Shown here: piece after piece, positions 1 to 12,212 of the stretch
Numbering within the stretch: the first letter of the stretch is position 1
Layout of the letters: the number at the start of each line of letters is the position of its first letter
Source: Atriophallophorus winterbourni
Taxonomy: Eukaryota > Platyhelminthes > Trematoda > Plagiorchiida > Microphallidae
Length of the DNA stretch: 64,000 nt
Direction of reading: 5' to 3'
NCBI GenBank assembly: GCA_013407085.1
Contig: JACCGJ010018286.1
Coordinates: forward strand, 1-64,000
Program-made: the position numbers and the translations under genes
Notes under the pieces: model-generated
Databases searched by the model: none
What the model was told of the DNA's origin: nothing
Seen by the model: only the letters and a program-made list of their open reading frames with translations

Positions 1-135
1 TATTTGTGAAAATATTGTTTGAAGTGGTGGACGCTCTTCTGTGGCATACCACCGAAAGAAATCTGGACGCTCGATTGGCTCGTTAACCACATACAGTCCT
101 GTGCAAACTGAACTGAACTGAACTGAACTTGGCGG
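1..135. repeat. Short interspersed repeat E, copy 1
   Basis: The words GAAGTGGTGGACGCTC, CGATTGGC, CACATA and TCCTGTGC, followed by reiterated AACTG, recur in the same order at 15470-15540. This copy sits just upstream of the first TUFM exon, so it may overlap the promoter region. It has no coding content. Confidence 0.5.
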
Positions 136-198
136 GTATTTCGAAAACACTTTTCACGCGCTCTGTTCGCATTTGTAAAAACATATCAAACTATTTTA

Positions 199-3100
199 AT
201 GTCCGCTGTTCGTGTACTTAACCGAATTACTAGAAAAGGTGAGTATTTTTCTTCAAATCAATAATATCACGTTCACCGATTATAAACCTATTCATTTACA
301 TCAGCTGCAAATTATTGGTTTATATTTGTAATGCGCTAAAAGTATTTCTGCAACCTATTTGGATGTCGTAAATGCAATGTTGATTATTTCAGTGACTCAA
401 TCCTTGATTTCGATCCAAACTATTAACAAACAAACGATTCATCGTATTTATACATATATAAACATTTTACTTACCACTCAATATGAATTACTTTTCTCCT
501 CTCTGGACTGTGGACATTTTTCCCGACCCAATGTGTTAACTATCCTGTGGTTATTCTATTAAGCTTGTAGCTTTTATTTGCACAATAAACTATTGACTAT
601 GATTGACAATCTTTTTTAACTGTGCTTACTCTAAAGTTAATTCGGTTTCTGAGTAATCACATCCAAGATATTTGTTTGAAAAATAAACTAAAACGATGAC
701 AGGTTGTAGCGATTACCCCAGCTGGTTGAATAAATGTCAACCATATCTTTTATATGTAGTCATCAATTGGAAATGCCATCGTTCAGCCTCAGTTTTGTTG
801 AAAGATTTTTAAGTATTTATAGAGCTTTTTTGAAAACTACAGGTGATCGCTTGCGGCTTTATGTTTTTACTACCATCTTTATTTAGAAGCGCCTGTTTCT
901 AAATAGCTATTCGTCAATTGTACATTGTGGTAAAAAGCAAATATGTTAAAAAGTTAACTACAGGTTTTTATGCACAATGATCCGACAGTTCGAGTGTTTG
1001 GTCAAGGGTAGAATAATAAATGCGTGGGTGTATCAGTATCACAGGGCGATAGTTGAAGAAGTCCCAAAGAGTGCCCAGATTCTTTCGGATGTGTGCTTGA
1101 AAACACCCTCCACTACCAGGACGGATTCTTAGGAAGATGAACGATGTCTCATCACCGAAAGGCGAGAGAGTTAATGTATGTTGCCTGTCCAATTGAATGA
1201 ATAGACAATGGACAGCAGTTAATTTTAACGAAAACGAAAAAAAAGAAAACAGAAATGCGTTTTGTGTTTTAAAAAGATTTTCTCAATATTTTTGTTGTTT
1301 TTGAGAATGAATAGGGATGGTATAAAAGCACAAGCCTGATCCAGGCAAAATGCCGCTCAGTCAGAGACTTCCCGTGAGCTAAGATACTGTCAGATTACCC
1401 AGGCCTAGACAGATATGACGAAGAAAAAAGACCAGGATGGATTTAATCCGGAAAGAGAAGCTGCCACCGTTCGTCCAACCCATGTTTGAAAGTATTTACT
1501 GAAATTGCCGAGATTAGTTTTGTAGGGCGTTTGTTCCACGCGTTCAATACTCGGATGCTAAGAAAATGCGTTCTAGATTCCAGCCTGGTGTGCTGTTTAC
1601 TTAACGTGAGACTGTACCGTCGTGTACAAACCAAAGAAGAGAACCGAAAGAAATCATCGAATTTGAGACAGCTTAATCCTTTGACAACTTTAAAAGATCT
1701 CTACAAGATTCCCCCTAAGTTGCCTCCTAAGCGAGAAGAGTCATTATGCTAATATACGATTTTCATAGTCGATGTATGCTAGACCCCTTGATCATGGAGT
1801 GGCCAGCTTCTGTACCTTTTCTAGCTGCACTATATCCTTCTGGTAATACGGCTTCCAAGCCTGGATACAGTATTCTAGATGTGGCTTTACTATTGCCTTG
1901 TAGAGGGGCAATAGCACCTCAGCTTTTCTGCAACTGAGGGCTGAACGTAGTTGAAAGAGTTCCTTCCTGGCCCTTTGAGCTGCAGCAGCACATTGGTCAG
2001 CCCACTTCCGATTTTGCTGAACTAATGATTCTGGTGGTTCCAGTTAGAGAAGAACGTACACTGAAATCGGAAAACAGTTGCATTAATCATGAAGTATTTT
2101 TACGTACAGTATCGAAAGTATCAGTAATAGATCGAGGATGAACGGTAAAAGTGCGATTTTTTCTAGTCGAGATTGTGCAGGATTCTGCTATGAAAGACAG
2201 ATGATGGGGATAGTCTCATGGTTGGATAAGTATTTAGCATTTAAAATGTTTTGAGTGAATTAAAAATAATATTTATGTTTTCTTTTGAAAAAATGTAAAA
2301 GGAAGAAGCGCATTGGACCAGATGTGTTTGATATTTCCAAGTTTGTGCCTCAAACAGTGAAGTGTTTGAAACTGTAGCAGATATTCTTTTGCACTTCTAA
2401 ATTCTAATTATTGCTTTACGTAAAAATTATCAGAATTTATGCAGGTTAACGATGCGTGAGATTTATCCTGCTTTCTAATCACTCATATTTGGTTCACGAT
2501 GGTTCTGTGCTGTTCAGCTAACATTTATAAATTGATGTGCTGTATGGATTGACCTGCATCCTGTCCACTACAATGCAGTCTACTTTATTTTCGCGAGACC
2601 ATGAAGTAGAGTAAGCATTATATTATTATATATCATTTGGCACAGCGACCTGTTTACCAAAATAAAATCGCAAGTTTACTGTTGTTAACCCAGATGTTTG
2701 CGAGCGGCAGAAGCTCATACTGATTTCCCAGTTTACACGGATGTGCAATCGTGCAGCATTTCTGAGCTGTACGGCTAACATCGTGCTAAATTGATTGGCC
2801 AACGGCAGTGAGCTGAATGCTGAAACACGCTGGAGTCTCACTACTATTTCCTGTTCTTTTTCTTCCTCATATCTGTCTATGCCTGGGCAATCTGACAGTA
2901 TCTTAGCCCACGTGAAGTCTCTGACTGAGCGGCACCTTGCCTGGATCAGGCTTGTGCTTTCATACATTACCATACCCCGTTTACATGCGTTTCTACTTCA
3001 GATTTCTGTTGTTTTCATGCGCTCTGACAGTTTAGTTGTTACTGTCGTATCATCGTTCAAACTTCATTTTACTCTCCCCCACTATTTAATGGTTCGATGA

Positions 3101-6100
3101 ATTTAACCTTGTAACCAGCTGGTGTAGAAATCGACTGAGATTACCCGTGCTTTCAGTGTAGCGAATAGCAGTAAATAAATACAAAGAAAAAATCACTTGA
3201 GGATTTCATACACTCGCGTCTGTTTCACAAGGATGTTTAACCATCGTTTCTGTGTTGATTTTGCTGCTCCGTTTTCATTGCGCTCTGGCACAATGGTTCA
3301 ACGTGACTATTTTTCAAATATATTTATTTACGAGCGTGCAAGCCTTGGGTTCGTCAAAGTGCCATGCGGTCTGACGCCGCAATGTCAGCTTGTCGGGCCA
3401 CACCATCATTTCTAAGGCCCAACGGGATTTCGTAACGCTCAACTGTAATACATCATCGCCTGGGAAATATATACAAAATGAACTTGAAAGGAGCTTGCGA
3501 CTCTGTTGAGAATGTTGGTGTCTAAATGAAGTCGAACGAATGTAGGTAACAAACAATGCACGGATGTGCAATCGTGCAGCATTTCTGTGCTGTGCGGCTA
3601 ACATCGTGCTAAATTGATTGGCCGGTAGTGAGCTGCATGCTGAAACACGCTGGAGTCTCACTACCATTTCTATTTCCCCCTCATATCTTCCCTTGGACCT
3701 GGGCAACCTGACAGTCTCTAGTAGCCCACGTGAGTGCTGACTCTTTCGCTGGGCACTGGCATGGTCAGGCTTGTGCTTTCATACCGTCATACCATAGGTA
3801 ACAGACAGTGCTGATCAAGTGCACAAACTCTTTCTCATTGTTCGATCAACAGGTCCATGAAGCAAGAGTATGTCAGGTTGTTGTTCATTCCGGCGATACT
3901 CTTTTCAATAATAAGAATTGCCGTTTCCCGAAATTTTTATGAACAATTAGGATGCCCGCTGTGCCTGATTTTTGCCTCACCACGCAGCTCGATGCTTGGC
4001 CATTTTTCTTGGAATATTTTACTTTGGAATTAATTCAGGTGTTATCGAACCCATGAACCAGTATAAGGTTGCAAGCCATTATGCTACATAAATTGTTCTG
4101 TTCAACGATCGTGGTCACATTTTGATCTCTGAATTGGTGGATCTTATTTGTGACTAGAGAATATGAAAAAAGATTCTTTATTTTTTGATGAATTGTTTAC
4201 CATACCGATATTTAAAACGAAACGTTTGCAGAGTTGGTGCTCTAAGTACCGTGGTATGAGTTTTTACTACAATCATGAGATTGTCAGCATCGTTATGCCT
4301 GCGAAAAAATCTCAAACTCAGTTAACGCAAACTTGCTTATTCCTGGTAGATGTTGATCGGATCACAGTTCGACGTCGACAAATATTAAAACAACACCATA
4401 CCCATTAATAACCAATAATAACCACCTTTTCCGTCTTGAATAAAGCGTTTACTTGGTTAATCGCAAGATATTGCTTAACATTCTATTGCAAAGCTGTTCC
4501 GCAATAATATGTTAACACGTTTGTGTGCACTTCATGTTCATACGTCTGCATGTGTTATTGTCTACAACGAATTTTTCACCAGAATCGTGTTCACTAACGC
4601 TCGTCATGCAGACTAAGGAAGAAAACGTTTTATGACGCATGATATTGAGAACAGGAATGAAGCTGTATTTCTGATATTGCTCCACGCATACAGATTAGTT
4701 GATTGCTGTTTGCATGTGTGAGAGGAGTATGTACCTTCACTTATTACTTGAGCTTTATCATCGTATATACGTTCTAGCCTGTCCCTTTGGTTTTTTGTAC
4801 GTATAATTCCATGGCATTGCTGTTGATGCAATGATGTTTTGATCATGACGATGATGATACTGAATACTCAAGTCAAATGTTAGATTGATTTTCTACCCGT
4901 AAGAGCTATATCCGGAAAATCGCCGGGGTCTCTATGCATTATTTATGTTAGTACTATTTCGCGGATGTGCAATCGTACAGCACTTCTGGGCTGTGCAGCT
5001 AACACCGTGCTAAATTGATTTGCCACCGGTAGTGAGCTGTATGCGAAAACACGCTGGAGTCTTTTCCATATCTATCTATTCCTGGGCAACCTGACATTTC
5101 CTTAGCCCACGTGCAGTCTATGACTGTGTGACACTTTGCCTGGATCAGTTTTGTGCTTTCATACATACATACATATGTTAGTTTGATCATAGGCTATCTG
5201 ACACTATATCAGCTCTCGTGCAGTTACTTTGCTGGGCTACTGGTTTGTACTTGCAAACATAAATGTGTAAACGCTGCATGTAAAATATGCGATAGTCTAA
5301 CTATATAACTGTATAGCTGTCTACTCACGGACAACCCTAGTGGATCTCAGCCCACCACAAACAGTCAATGGCTTTGGGAATTTGTCTGGCTCCTGGTTGG
5401 GGTCAAGCAACTTGTCATGCATTTTGAAATAATTACACCCGCCAAAATGATGTAATGGTCGCTTGGAATAAGGAAACTTTGAAACTTATTGGAACTCCTT
5501 TTTTCAAATACCTCAACAACTAAAGTTTCACTAAATAAGTTTGCTTGCTTCACAATTACCATTTAGTTATTTTAGTATTATAAATTGATACTAACGATGG
5601 TTTTACTGCTATCTGTCTATGTCCCCTGTAATGCATTCTTCAGCCTACGTTTTAGGTTGTGCAGCTTGGTATTGATCATTTTTCCATTCTGGTTGTAGCA
5701 TGGCAATCCTCATTATTCCTGACCTCACAACGACAAGTGCCACTCATCGAGGTATGTGCATTTCGTTTTAATGATCATATCATTTTAGTTTTATCGCTCA
5801 CATACCTACGCGAAACCAGCTCAAGCCGGTCCCAAAAAAGCATACGTTCGTGACAAGCCACGCATGAATATCGGCACAATTGGACACGTCGATCATGGCA
5901 AGACAACACTGACCGCTGCAATCACGAAAAGTATTCCCTCCTATTTTCCGATTTTTATCTACAGTTTTATCTGAGGAAAAACTCTCCGTTTATCGTCGAT
6001 ACGAAGAAATCGATGCTGCTCCCGAAGAGCAAAAGCGAGGAATAACAATTAACGCCGCAGTGGTGGATTATTCCACAAAGAATCGACATTATGCACATAC

Positions 6101-9100
6101 CGATTGCCCGGGACACGCTGATTATGTCAAAAATATGATAACCGGGGCAAATCAAATGGAATGTGCCATACTTGTTGTTGCAGCTACCGATGGCACCATG
6201 CCGCAAACTCGTGAACACCTGCTTTTGGCTCAGCAAATAGGCATAGACAAGCTAGTTGTGTTTATTAATAAGGCTGATGCTGCCGACTCTGAAATGTTAG
6301 AATTGGTGGAACTTGAAATTCGTGACACACTGAAGCAGTATGGTTATGATGGAGATAATACACCGATCGTTTGTGGTTCTGCACTTTGCGCTTTAGAAGT
6401 AATTCTCCTGACTTCTTGTAATATCCCGTTCTAGGATCGAAACCCTGAAATTGGGCGCGAAAAGATTTTAGAGTTGCTTTCTGTTGTTGACAACGTTCCT
6501 CTACCCAAAAGGGACAAAGACAAACCTTTCCTGTTACCCGTGGAGCAAGTATTTTCTATTACTGGCCGTGGGACGGTTGTCGCCGGACGTATAGAAAGAG
6601 GTGTGATCGCTTTGCAGTCCCCAGTCGAAATCGTTGGATATAATCAACTTGTAAAAACAACGGTTACAGGTACTAACTCTATGTTTGATTATTTTGTTGC
6701 TTTGTTTTCACCGAATTTTTTCCGATCACTGCGACTTACGTAATTTTCGCGTTTTAAAGGTATCGTAAAATTTCTAACGTTTCTATTGTATGTACGAAAG
6801 CTCAAACCGAATCCAGTCAATGTGCCACACAACCATTGACTGCACGTGTACTAAGATATTGACTGGTTGCCCAGACTTGGACAGTTATCAGAAATGAAAA
6901 TATAAATGACAGACTCCAACGTGTTTCCACATGAAGCGCACTGCCGGGGGCAAATCAGTTGAGCACGTTAGCAGCACAGCACAGTAGTATTGCGCTTATG
7001 CATATCCTTGTGTACGTTTGTATTGTAAATGAGTTTTAAATCATCTCTAATATTCATATGAGCAATGTGGTTCCACAATCTCGTTTCTCGCTTCTGATCT
7101 TAACGTGGTGCGATGGTTTGTGTACCTTCGTAACCGATCGAGCTATACTGGGTTGCCTCCTTTGCGCACAAACAGAGCTACTCATACCAAGAAGGTCGAT
7201 GAATAGAGGTCAGACGAACTCGTTCTCATCCCACTGCCTTGCGGGTGTGACTCTTCAGGCAAAGGTTTTTTTCGAAAACCATAATTGTTCTTCTGTCTAG
7301 ACATGGGCGACCTAGGATTATCCCAGCCCACATGCCACCATGACAATCACAAATAAATCCAATTCTATAGTGCACCGGCCGTCGCGCACGATAAATTGGG
7401 TCGTCTTACCTGCTGCATATCATTTTCTGTTCTCTTTTTCTCATATCTGTCTAGGCCTGGGCAACCTGGCAGTATATTAGCTCACGTGAAGTTTGTGACT
7501 GCGGCACGTTGCCTCGATACAGGCTTGTGCTTTCATACCATACCTGCATACATCGGCGTGGGTAAGCGAAAACAAGCTACTACAGATTATACTCTTCAAT
7601 CTTTTTCTGTCCCCTACCCTTACCGCTTTTTAATTTTCATTCTTCAGTGTGCAGAGTATGGTATGGTATGAAGGCACAGTCAGGCTGCACGCGGGCTAAG
7701 ATACTGTCAGGTTGCCCAAGCCTAAACAGATATAAGGAAGAAAAAAATAGAAATGGTAGTGAGACTCCAGCCTGTTTGAGCATGCAGCTCACTACCTCTT
7801 TCCAATCAATTTAGCAGGGTGTTAGCCACAGCACAAAGTACTGCACGATTGAACATCCGTATCCAGAATGATAAGCGGCCGACATCCGAAACTAATTCTT
7901 TTTGCGACACGACATCCCGATTAATGTCAATCTCCTGGTGGCCAAACCGTCACGCGGCATAGGCAGCTAACAACCCTTAATAGTAACCTTTCCAAAGTCG
8001 GCGCAACACGTCTTCCAGAACGGGGTCCCCGCCATCAGATATCGCAATGGTTAGTTACGCTTCTGGATATGTCCTTACACCGTGTTCAATGGCGGTATTG
8101 CACTAAACATCTTCTTGGAGTGTTTGCTTAGCCTTGTGTGTTGTCAAGCTGAGTGAGGAGAAAAGCTTGTTATGATACATGGTAGTGAACGCCACAAGGA
8201 TGATGTCATGCTGATGTCGCTCTATTCGTTCACGAAACTTGTTTGAATGCGTGTTCCATTCGGGGTTTAGGCACCTCATCCCAGTTTGTTTGTGCTTACT
8301 CTCTTATAGAATCCGTAGCTATTTAAGTTCCACCGTTCCCCATCTTTTAGGATTTTACTTTCTCATGGTTAAGTGGCAGTTAAACACTCGGTACATGCTA
8401 CCGGTGTAATGCAGATTAATAGGTACTTTTTGCGCTTCTCGTTTGACTGTTTTGCTTCCTCCTCATGACAAGCGGACGTAGGTATAGCTCTGAGTTCGCG
8501 TGCAGACTGTTAGACTGGATTCCCGTCAATAGCAGGATGTGTGTCGTTCGACTAGCTACTTCTTTCAAAATGACTTCCTGACTAAAATGACTAATAGCAC
8601 TGGTGACATCAAAAATATCTTCTTCCCACCCTTCCCCATCTTTTAGGCTTTTACTTTTTCATGGTTGTGTGGCAGTTAATCATTCGGTACGCGCTACCGG
8701 TGTAATGCTGTCTTTGATGATGATGATGAAGGAAACCGCTTCTGTTAGTTAGCTACGAATTTTGTGAATAACGTGACTTTCCAGCTGCAGGTTTTTGAGC
8801 GCCACGATGCTTCTATTATATCTCAAAAGATTGCATTGTAAGCTGATTTGTGCAATATGCACAAATGTGCAATAGTGCAGTACTTTTATACTGCGTAGAT
8901 TACCAACGTACTGAGCTTCATTTGTAAACAGGCTGGAGCCTCACTGCCATTTTTTTTCTTATATCTATATAACCATGAGAAACCTGACAGTATCTTAGCC
9001 CGCGTGCAGCCTTCGACTGTGCGGTACTTTGCCTGGATCAGTGCTTGTGATTTCAGACATGTATGAATTCATTGGCCACCGGTAGTGAGCTGCATGCTGA

Positions 9101-11770
9101 AACAGGCTGGAGTTTCACTACCATTTCCTGTTTTTTCCTTCCTCATATCTGTCTAGGCCTGGGTATCCTGACAGGATCTTAGCCAACGTGCAGTCTCTGA
9201 CTGTGCGGCACTTTGCCTGGATCAGGCTTGTACTTTCATACATTATCACTAGTCATTGACTCGATGGGAGAACACGTCACAGTCCCCGAGTGTATCTTAG
9301 CTGTCTAGTACTCTTTGTCTAGCTCCAGACTAGTCATTTTACGCATACGAGTGTGGTGCGATTTTAATGCTAGGTATCACAAAATATATATTACCCATTT
9401 GGCAGCAGATGACTTACTATCCTCGATTTCGTATATCGGTTACAGTGTTACCCGTAGGTGATAGTTAACGCGTGTTTTTTCAAATGTTTAAGTAGCATCT
9501 AATACAAGGCAGATAATTAGCTTTATCAACCTTTTAGAAGAACCTACTTTGTCCAACAACAATGGTTATCGTGTGAGATATTTTCACCTTTTTTGTTTTA
9601 CACTTTGCCACAGGTTGCATTGTTTTTTTCTAGATATGTATCTTGCTTGTTCTGTATCATTTTGTTAATTTTGGATATCAATTGAACGACGCTAATGTAA
9701 CTTTCGTGTCCACTTGGCACTGTTACCAGGAATCGAAATGTTCCACCAGTTGTTGAATCAAGCGGAGGCAGGCGATCAAGTCGGCCTGCTGCTCCGAAAT
9801 GTCAAGCGAGATGATGTGAGGCGGGGGCAAGTAATCGCTGAACCCAAGAGTATCTCTATGCACAATTATATCCAAGCACAGGTAAGGCTTTTTTAACATA
9901 ATCGAATTACACACGTTCACTTTGGTGTAAGCTCTGTCAGCTTTTTACCCAGCATAATCCTATTGCATTCAACATTAAATGTTTGTCGTTTGATGTTACA
10001 ATCATTTATATAATTACAGAATGTCAACTAGTTTCACGAATAATTGTTTGCTTTCGTTGTTTGCCTATCGCCCCTCCTCTCTGCTTTCTCGTCTCTAAAC
10101 ATATGGACTTTCAATCAACTATTAAGAGTGCCTTTAGAAGTTAAAACGTACTGGGTTTTTTTCCGGCTATCCTGATTTATGAGCAGACAGCTTCTCATCC
10201 CTCCACACCCATCATCTTTATCGTTTCAGATTTATGTATTGAGTCAACGCGAAGGCGGCAAGAACAAGCCCTACACCACTAAATTCCAGTTCCACGTATT
10301 CAGCAAATCCTGGGATTGCCCCGCCTATCTGGTTTTGCCTCCAACCAAAGAGTTAATTATGCCTGGTGAAGACGCCACGATCGAATTAGATTTTCTGAAA
10401 AAGATGGTGAGTTACTGGCTCGTTCATTTTTCAAAGAGCATGTCATTCAGTCCGCTTGGTTTGACTATTTGGATTGGTGATACCAGTGCCATGTAGTCGT
10501 TGTCAACTGGTCAGTATTTCTCGATATTTCCTTTTATTGACCTCAACTGTATTCATGGTACGACTTTCGACTGTGGTCTATTTTATTTATTTGAGTAGTG
10601 ACAACTATTAACGGGTGTTTATCTGAAAGGATTTCAGCTGGCATTTCCAGAGCTACTATAGCGTTTTGAACTTGGATTATCTGTGGTGTCAAAATGGCTT
10701 GTATCTAAAGCTCAAGTACAGAAGGCAACAATTTGTGCGGTATTACCGTACGTATGTTAAACTTGGACACTGAGAAAAGAAAAAATAAGACGTCTGCGGT
10801 CTTCGACAATCGCAGTCTTCGCAACATTGCTGGAATTACTTGGCACCATCGGATACGTAACGCATCCATCCGTAATAGAATCTTTATTAACGACGTAGAT
10901 ATCGAAAAGCAGGTTAACCTGCATACACTGTACTGATTCTACCACTTATTATGATTTGGAAATCTTTTTTCCTAATGCGGTTTTTCGACACTCCTTATAC
11001 GGAATGGCATCGTTGTAATTGGTTCAGACTTTGATTGTTAAACCAGCTGCAGTTGTAGCCACGTGGTTGTGGTCCATAAGATCCGAATTCGCATTAGCTT
11101 TTTGCCCTCAGTAGCATGGTTCAAAATCCCGTTCAGTGGTATTTTTGTTGTAGACATGTTCTTGGAGTGTTTTATTAATCTTCTATGTTGTCAACTGAGG
11201 TTACGAGAAAAGTTTGCTATGCGGCGTGATAGTAAAAGCCGGGAGGATGCCTTCAAGCTAACGTCGCTCTACACGTCCACATTTGATTGCATGCATGTTT
11301 GATTCTAAGTGTAGGCACCTCATCGCTGTGTGTGTCTTTGCCGAATCTGCTACAGGTTTAGTAGCTTTTAGGTCCCCCATTCCCCATCATTTCAGGATTT
11401 TTAACATGTCACGGTAGTAAGACAATTAACCTCATGATACTTGCTATCTGTCTAGGCCTGGGCAACCTGACAGTATTTTAGCCCACGTGCAGTCTCTGAC
11501 TGTGCGGTACTTTTCCTGGATCAGGCTTGTGCTTTCATACATACATACATACATGAATTAGGCTGCTTGCAATAAATATGTTTTGATGATGGTGATTTTC
11601 ACAATGCTCCCAACTTTGCATGACGACATTATTGTCCAACGTTTGCTGTTTTTTAGGTTTTGGAACCCGGCCAACGTTTCACTCTCCGCAGTGGTGGTCT
11701 AACTGTGGGCTATGGGGTTGTTGCCAAACTTTTACCTGAATCTGCAACAAGCTTCTGGGAGCGCACATGA
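199..11770 (+). CDS. TUFM: Mitochondrial elongation factor Tu, 8 exons
   Basis: Translation GTPase that brings aminoacyl-tRNA to the mitochondrial ribosome. Exons by splice-site and phase matching: 199-238, 5699-5751, 5789-5930, 5965-6398, 6435-6669, 9730-9881, 10230-10406, 11657-11770. Together they give 1347 nt, 448 aa plus TGA, close to the usual length of about 450. All introns are GT-AG. Motifs seen: P-loop GHVDHGKT near residue 63, switch [10 protein letters not shown] near 125, NKAD near 180, GSALCALE, then EF-Tu domains 2 ([14 protein letters not shown]) and 3 ([11 protein letters not shown], ending in [12 protein letters not shown]). The N-terminus ([13 protein letters not shown]) is basic and lacks acidic residues, as in a matrix-targeting presequence. 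Introns 2, 3 and 4 are only 37, 34 and 36 bp, whereas introns 1 and 5 are 5.5 and 3.1 kb and full of SINE-like repeats. Exons 1-2 rest on phase and splice consensus rather than conservation, so they are less certain. A bacterial contaminant is excluded by the introns. Confidence 0.94.
480..605 (+). mobile_element. CR1-like LINE 3' end, truncated
   Basis: This is a short 3'-terminal piece. It matches the non-coding ends of the LINE copies at 25700-25780 and 39215-39290: a CTATCCTGTGGTT-like segment, then AGCTTGTAGCTTTT and AATAAACTATTGACTATG. It lies in TUFM intron 1. Confidence 0.6.
613..1316. other. TUFM intron 1, no recognised feature
   Basis: AT-rich intronic sequence with only short, unsupported open frames. 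I see no repeat or RNA motif that recurs elsewhere in the window. Confidence 0.5.
1317..1440 (-). repeat. SINE-like family A, 5'-truncated
   Basis: Reverse-strand copy in TUFM intron 1. It carries the words AGCACAAGCCTGATCCAGGC, CAGTCAGAGACT, ATACTGTCAG and CCAGGCCTAGACAGATATGA of the family consensus. Only the 3' half is present. Confidence 0.75.
1441..2734. other. TUFM intron 1, no recognised feature
   Basis: No coding or repeat signal could be supported. Short open frames here have no recognisable motifs. Confidence 0.45.
2735..2982 (+). repeat. SINE-like family A, near full length
   Basis: It starts with a CACGGATGTGCAATCGTGCA-type head, contains GCTAAATTGATTGGCCA and GGAGTCTCACTACTATT, and ends GGATCAGGCTTGTGCTTTCA followed by a CATA-like tail. 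The tail places the 3' end on the right. Confidence 0.85.
3557..3797 (+). repeat. SINE-like family A, near full length
   Basis: Same head, core and tail as the copy 0.8 kb upstream (ACGGATGTGCAATCGTGCAG to GCTTGTGCTTTCATACC), with an altered stretch around 3720-3760. It lies in TUFM intron 1. Confidence 0.82.
3798..4960. other. TUFM intron 1, no recognised feature
   Basis: AT-rich sequence. No exon with matching phase, no repeat family member and no RNA motif seen. Confidence 0.45.
4961..5180 (+). repeat. SINE-like family A with CATA tail
   Basis: Runs from GCGGATGTGCAATCGTACAG to TTTGTGCTTTCATACATACATACATA. The middle lacks about 15 bases of consensus around the C/T-rich stretch. The iterated CATA tail marks the 3' end. 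Confidence 0.8.
6788..7011 (-). repeat. SINE-like family A, old and diverged
   Basis: Reverse-strand copy in TUFM intron 5. Recognisable words are TATGTACGAAAGC, GACTGGTTGCCCAGAC, CAACGTGTTTCCACATG and AGCACGTTAGCAGCACAG. It is much more diverged than its neighbours, which suggests an old insertion. Confidence 0.6.
7076..7275 (+). repeat. SINE-like family B, 5' part
   Basis: Shares with 11925-12090 the words AACGTGGTGCGATGGTTTGT, AGAGCTACTCATACCA, GAAGGTCGATG and ATAGAGGTCAGAC. It lacks the 3' GAT-rich tail of the longer copy. Confidence 0.65.
7435..7553 (+). repeat. SINE-like family A, 3' half
   Basis: Begins inside the consensus at CTCATATCTGTCTAGGCCTG and ends CTTGTGCTTTCATACCATACC. It is 5'-truncated, as expected of target-primed reverse transcription. 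Confidence 0.75.
7657..7864 (-). repeat. SINE-like family A, near full length
   Basis: Reverse-strand copy starting GTATGGTATGAAGGCAC and ending near TTGAACATCCGT. A block around AAGTGCC is missing. It sits tail-to-tail with the + strand copy at 7435-7553. Confidence 0.78.
8088..8430 (+). repeat. Interspersed repeat family C, copy 1
   Basis: Shared with 11080-11440: TTCTTGGAGTGTTT, GTTGTCAA, GAACGCCACAAGGATG-like, TAGGCACCTCATC and TTCCCCATC, then GGCAGTTAA and GCTACCGGTGTAATGC. It is about 340 bp, non-coding, and in TUFM intron 5. Confidence 0.65.
8610..8735 (+). repeat. Interspersed repeat family C, 3' part with GAT tail
   Basis: 3' end only: TTCCCCATCTTTTAGG, CATGGTTGTGTGGCAGTTAA and GCTACCGGTGTAATGCTG, followed by GATGATGATGATG. 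This copy shows what the family's 3' tail looks like. Confidence 0.65.
8859..9060 (+). repeat. SINE-like family A, diverged
   Basis: Head GCACAAATGTGCAATAGTGC, core GGCTGGAGCCTCACTGCC, end TGGATCAGTGCTTGTGATTT. It is directly followed by a second family A copy in the same orientation. Confidence 0.75.
9065..9247 (+). repeat. SINE-like family A, 5'-truncated
   Basis: Starts at ATTGGCCACCGGTAGTGAGC and ends CTTGTACTTTCATACATTATC. It abuts the previous copy head-to-tail, so the pair looks like a tandem insertion. Confidence 0.8.
9248..9729. other. TUFM intron 5 end, no recognised feature
   Basis: Nothing supported except the branch/pyrimidine region and the acceptor TTACCAG at 9723-9729 that opens exon 6. 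Confidence 0.45.
11080..11440 (+). repeat. Interspersed repeat family C, copy 2
   Basis: Collinear with 8088-8430 (TTCTTGGAGTGTTT, GTTGTCAACTGAGG, GTGTAGGCACCTCATCGC, CCCCCATTCCCCATCATTTC). It is followed at once by a family A SINE. Lies in TUFM intron 7. Confidence 0.62.
11443..11555 (+). repeat. SINE-like family A, 3' half with CATA tail
   Basis: TATCTGTCTAGGCCTGGGCA to GCTTGTGCTTTCATACATAC, with four CATA units. It ends 100 bp before the last TUFM exon. Confidence 0.8.
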
Positions 11771-11924
11771 GCACCTTGCGGGTGAACATAGTAAAATAGC
11801 TGATGTAAATGAATTCATTTGTAACAATTTTCATGAGCATACTTCTGCTATCTCATTGGATGGGCGAGTGTTGCCTCGTTGCGTTGACCAAAACACGTTG
11901 AACATACCGTAATTTTCGCGCTGA

Positions 11925-12212
11925 GACTTGACCTCAACGTGGTGCGATGGTTTGTGTACCGTCATGACCATTCAGCTATACTGGGTGGTGTCTTTTGGTG
12001 CCAACAGAGCTACTCATACCAGGAAGGTCGATGGATAGAGGTCAGACAAACTCAGTCGCAACCCACTGTCTTGTGGATCAGGCTTTTTAGCCAAAGGCTC
12101 AGGGTGGGCCCCCTACTTCGGCCTGGGCAACCGGGTAGTTTCACGCCCACAAGCAACTTGGCACTTTGTCTGGCCCCAGACTTGTGCTTCATGATGATGA
12201 TGATGATGAACT
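11925..12212 (+). repeat. SINE-like family B with ATG/GAT tail
   Basis: 5' part as at 7076-7275. The 3' part has CTACTTCGGCCTGGGCAACC, GGCACTTTGTCTGG and CCAGACTTGTGCTTC, ending ATGATGATGATGATG. The word GGCCTGGGCAAC is shared with family A, which hints at a common 3' module. It lies just after the TUFM stop codon. Confidence 0.68.

Noticed and set aside
5656..5698. Alternative TUFM exon 2 start after TTTTAG at 5655
   Set aside because: In the required phase it meets a stop (TGA) after six codons; the acceptor at 5698 keeps the frame open.
5876..6669. EF-Tu sequence as a bacterial contaminant or symbiont gene
   Set aside because: It is split by seven phase-consistent introns, including three micro-introns and large repeat-filled ones, and has a presequence-like N-terminus.
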